Origin: JADJNW01 sp964517175
Lineage (GTDB): Bacteria > Bacteroidota > Bacteroidia > Chitinophagales > Saprospiraceae
Reading direction: 5' to 3'
Length of the DNA: 7,693 bases
Assembly (NCBI GenBank): GCA_964517175.1
Contig: CAZFBU010000179.1
Location: forward strand, 1-7,693
A model generated the notes under the pieces. It saw only the letters and a list, made by a program, of their open reading frames with translations, made no database searches and was not told where the DNA came from. How positions within the stretch are numbered: the first letter of the stretch is position 1; each line of letters starts with the position of its first letter. This document shows, piece by piece, positions 6,917-7,693 of the stretch. A program made the translations under genes and the position numbers.

Positions 6917-7693
6917 CTAATTCAAAGCTTCCCGAACATCCGTGATCTTCCCCGCAATCGCCGCCGCCGCCGCCATGAGCGGACTTGCCAGAATCGTGCG
7001 TGCACCTGGCCCCTGCCGCCCTTCGAAGTTCCGGTTGGAGGTCGAAACGCAATACTCGCCCGCAGGCATCTTGTCTTCATTCATCCCCAGACAAGCCGAG
7101 CAGCCCGGCTCCCGGAAGTCAAAACCCGCTTCCAGCAGGATTTTATCAATGCCTTCCAACCTGGCTTGCGCTGCCACCTGTTGCGATCCCGGCACTACCA
7201 TCACGTTGACGTGTGGCGCTTTTTTCTTGCCTTTGACATACGCCGCGACCAGGCGCAAATCTTCGATGCGCGAGTTGGTACAACTGCCAATAAAAACGTA
7301 ATTGATCGGTTTACCAAGCAAGCTTTCACCTGGCTGGAAACCCATGTATTCCAACGACTTAGCAATAGATTGCCCGCTTTCGCCATTGGCGATTGGAATG
7401 GACTGAGACACTTTAATGCCCATGCCCGGATTGGTGCCGTAGGTCACCATCGGCTCAATGTCTTCGGCTTTGAAATGATATTCCTTGTCGAATGTCGCGC
7501 CCGCATCGGTATAAAGCGTTCGCCAATACGCCAGCGCTTGGTCCCAGGCTTCGCCTTTGGGGGCAAATTCGCGACCTTGCACATAGGCAAAAGTCGTTTC
7601 ATCCGGTGCGATCAAGCCGCCGCGCGCGCCCATTTCAATGCTCATATTGCAAATGGTCATCCGCGCTTCCATCGAAAGTGCCCGAATTGCCGA
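6917..7693 (-). CDS. leuC: 3-isopropylmalate dehydratase large subunit, C-terminal part (5' end outside window)
   Basis: This is the catalytic, [4Fe-4S]-containing subunit of isopropylmalate isomerase, an aconitase-family enzyme. The frame is open at the right edge, so only about the last 258 of an expected 465-470 residues are present. The visible part opens SAIRALSMEARMTICNMSIE, which lies mid-protein in LeuC, so the ATG at 7672 is internal and not the start. The cluster cysteines are present in GSCTNSRIEDLR and in GCSACLGMNEDK. TSNRNFEGRQG and an alanine-rich SPLMAAAAAIAG follow near the C-terminus, as usual. The stop TAG at 6917-6919 lies 16 bp before the leuD GTG. LeuC and LeuD work as a heterodimer, so the adjacency fits. 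Confidence 0.97.
   Translation of the reverse strand, partial: SAIRALSMEARMTICNMSIEMGARGGLIAPDETTFAYVQGREFAPKGEAWDQALAYWRTLYTDAGATFDKEYHFKAEDIEPMVTYGTNPGMGIKVSQSIPIANGESGQSIAKSLEYMGFQPGESLLGKPINYVFIGSCTNSRIEDLRLVAAYVKGKKKAPHVNVMVVPGSQQVAAQARLEGIDKILLEAGFDFREPGCSACLGMNEDKMPAGEYCVSTSNRNFEGRQGPGARTILASPLMAAAAAIAGKITDVREALN

Overview
This window looks like a chromosomal contig from a Bacteroidota bacterium, most plausibly a Saprospiria/Saprospiraceae-like member, possibly a metagenome assembly. The clues are a gene remnant that ends in a type IX secretion (T9SS) sorting domain, TAnnTTTG-type promoters, no clear Shine-Dalgarno sequences before the starts, and moderately GC-rich genes separated by AT-rich spacers. 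Genus-level placement is inference.

Layout, left to right. (1) Positions 1-330, minus strand: a broken gene. A signal peptide and a short N-terminal segment run into a 17-bp perfect inverted repeat that carries an in-frame stop. A T9SS C-terminal sorting domain follows immediately in the same frame. (2) 331-1047: about 700 bp without a gene. It contains a roughly 144-bp MITE-like element with perfect terminal inverted repeats, flanking TA dinucleotides and a nested palindrome built from degenerate 9-bp units. (3) 1048-2538, minus: a group II PLP-dependent decarboxylase of the aromatic-amino-acid-decarboxylase type. (4) 2774-4168, plus: class II fumarase, fumC, divergent from the decarboxylase. 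(5) 4266-5083, plus: a lipoprotein alpha/beta hydrolase resembling proline iminopeptidase, cut by the scaffold gap. (6) 5084-5183: exactly 100 N, a scaffold gap. (7) 5184-7693, minus: leuB, leuD and the C-terminal part of leuC in the order leuC-leuD-leuB, closely spaced and very probably one operon.

LeuC and LeuD form isopropylmalate isomerase and LeuB is isopropylmalate dehydrogenase. Together they carry out the two steps of leucine synthesis after LeuA. FumC serves the TCA cycle. The decarboxylase and the hydrolase each look like single-gene transcription units with no pathway link to their neighbours.

I see no defence system, CRISPR array, RNA gene, phage or intact transposase. The metabolic genes are ordinary. 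The parts worth a second look are the two palindromic repeats at the left end, the T9SS gene junction, and the apparent lack of the usual catalytic loop tyrosine in the decarboxylase.
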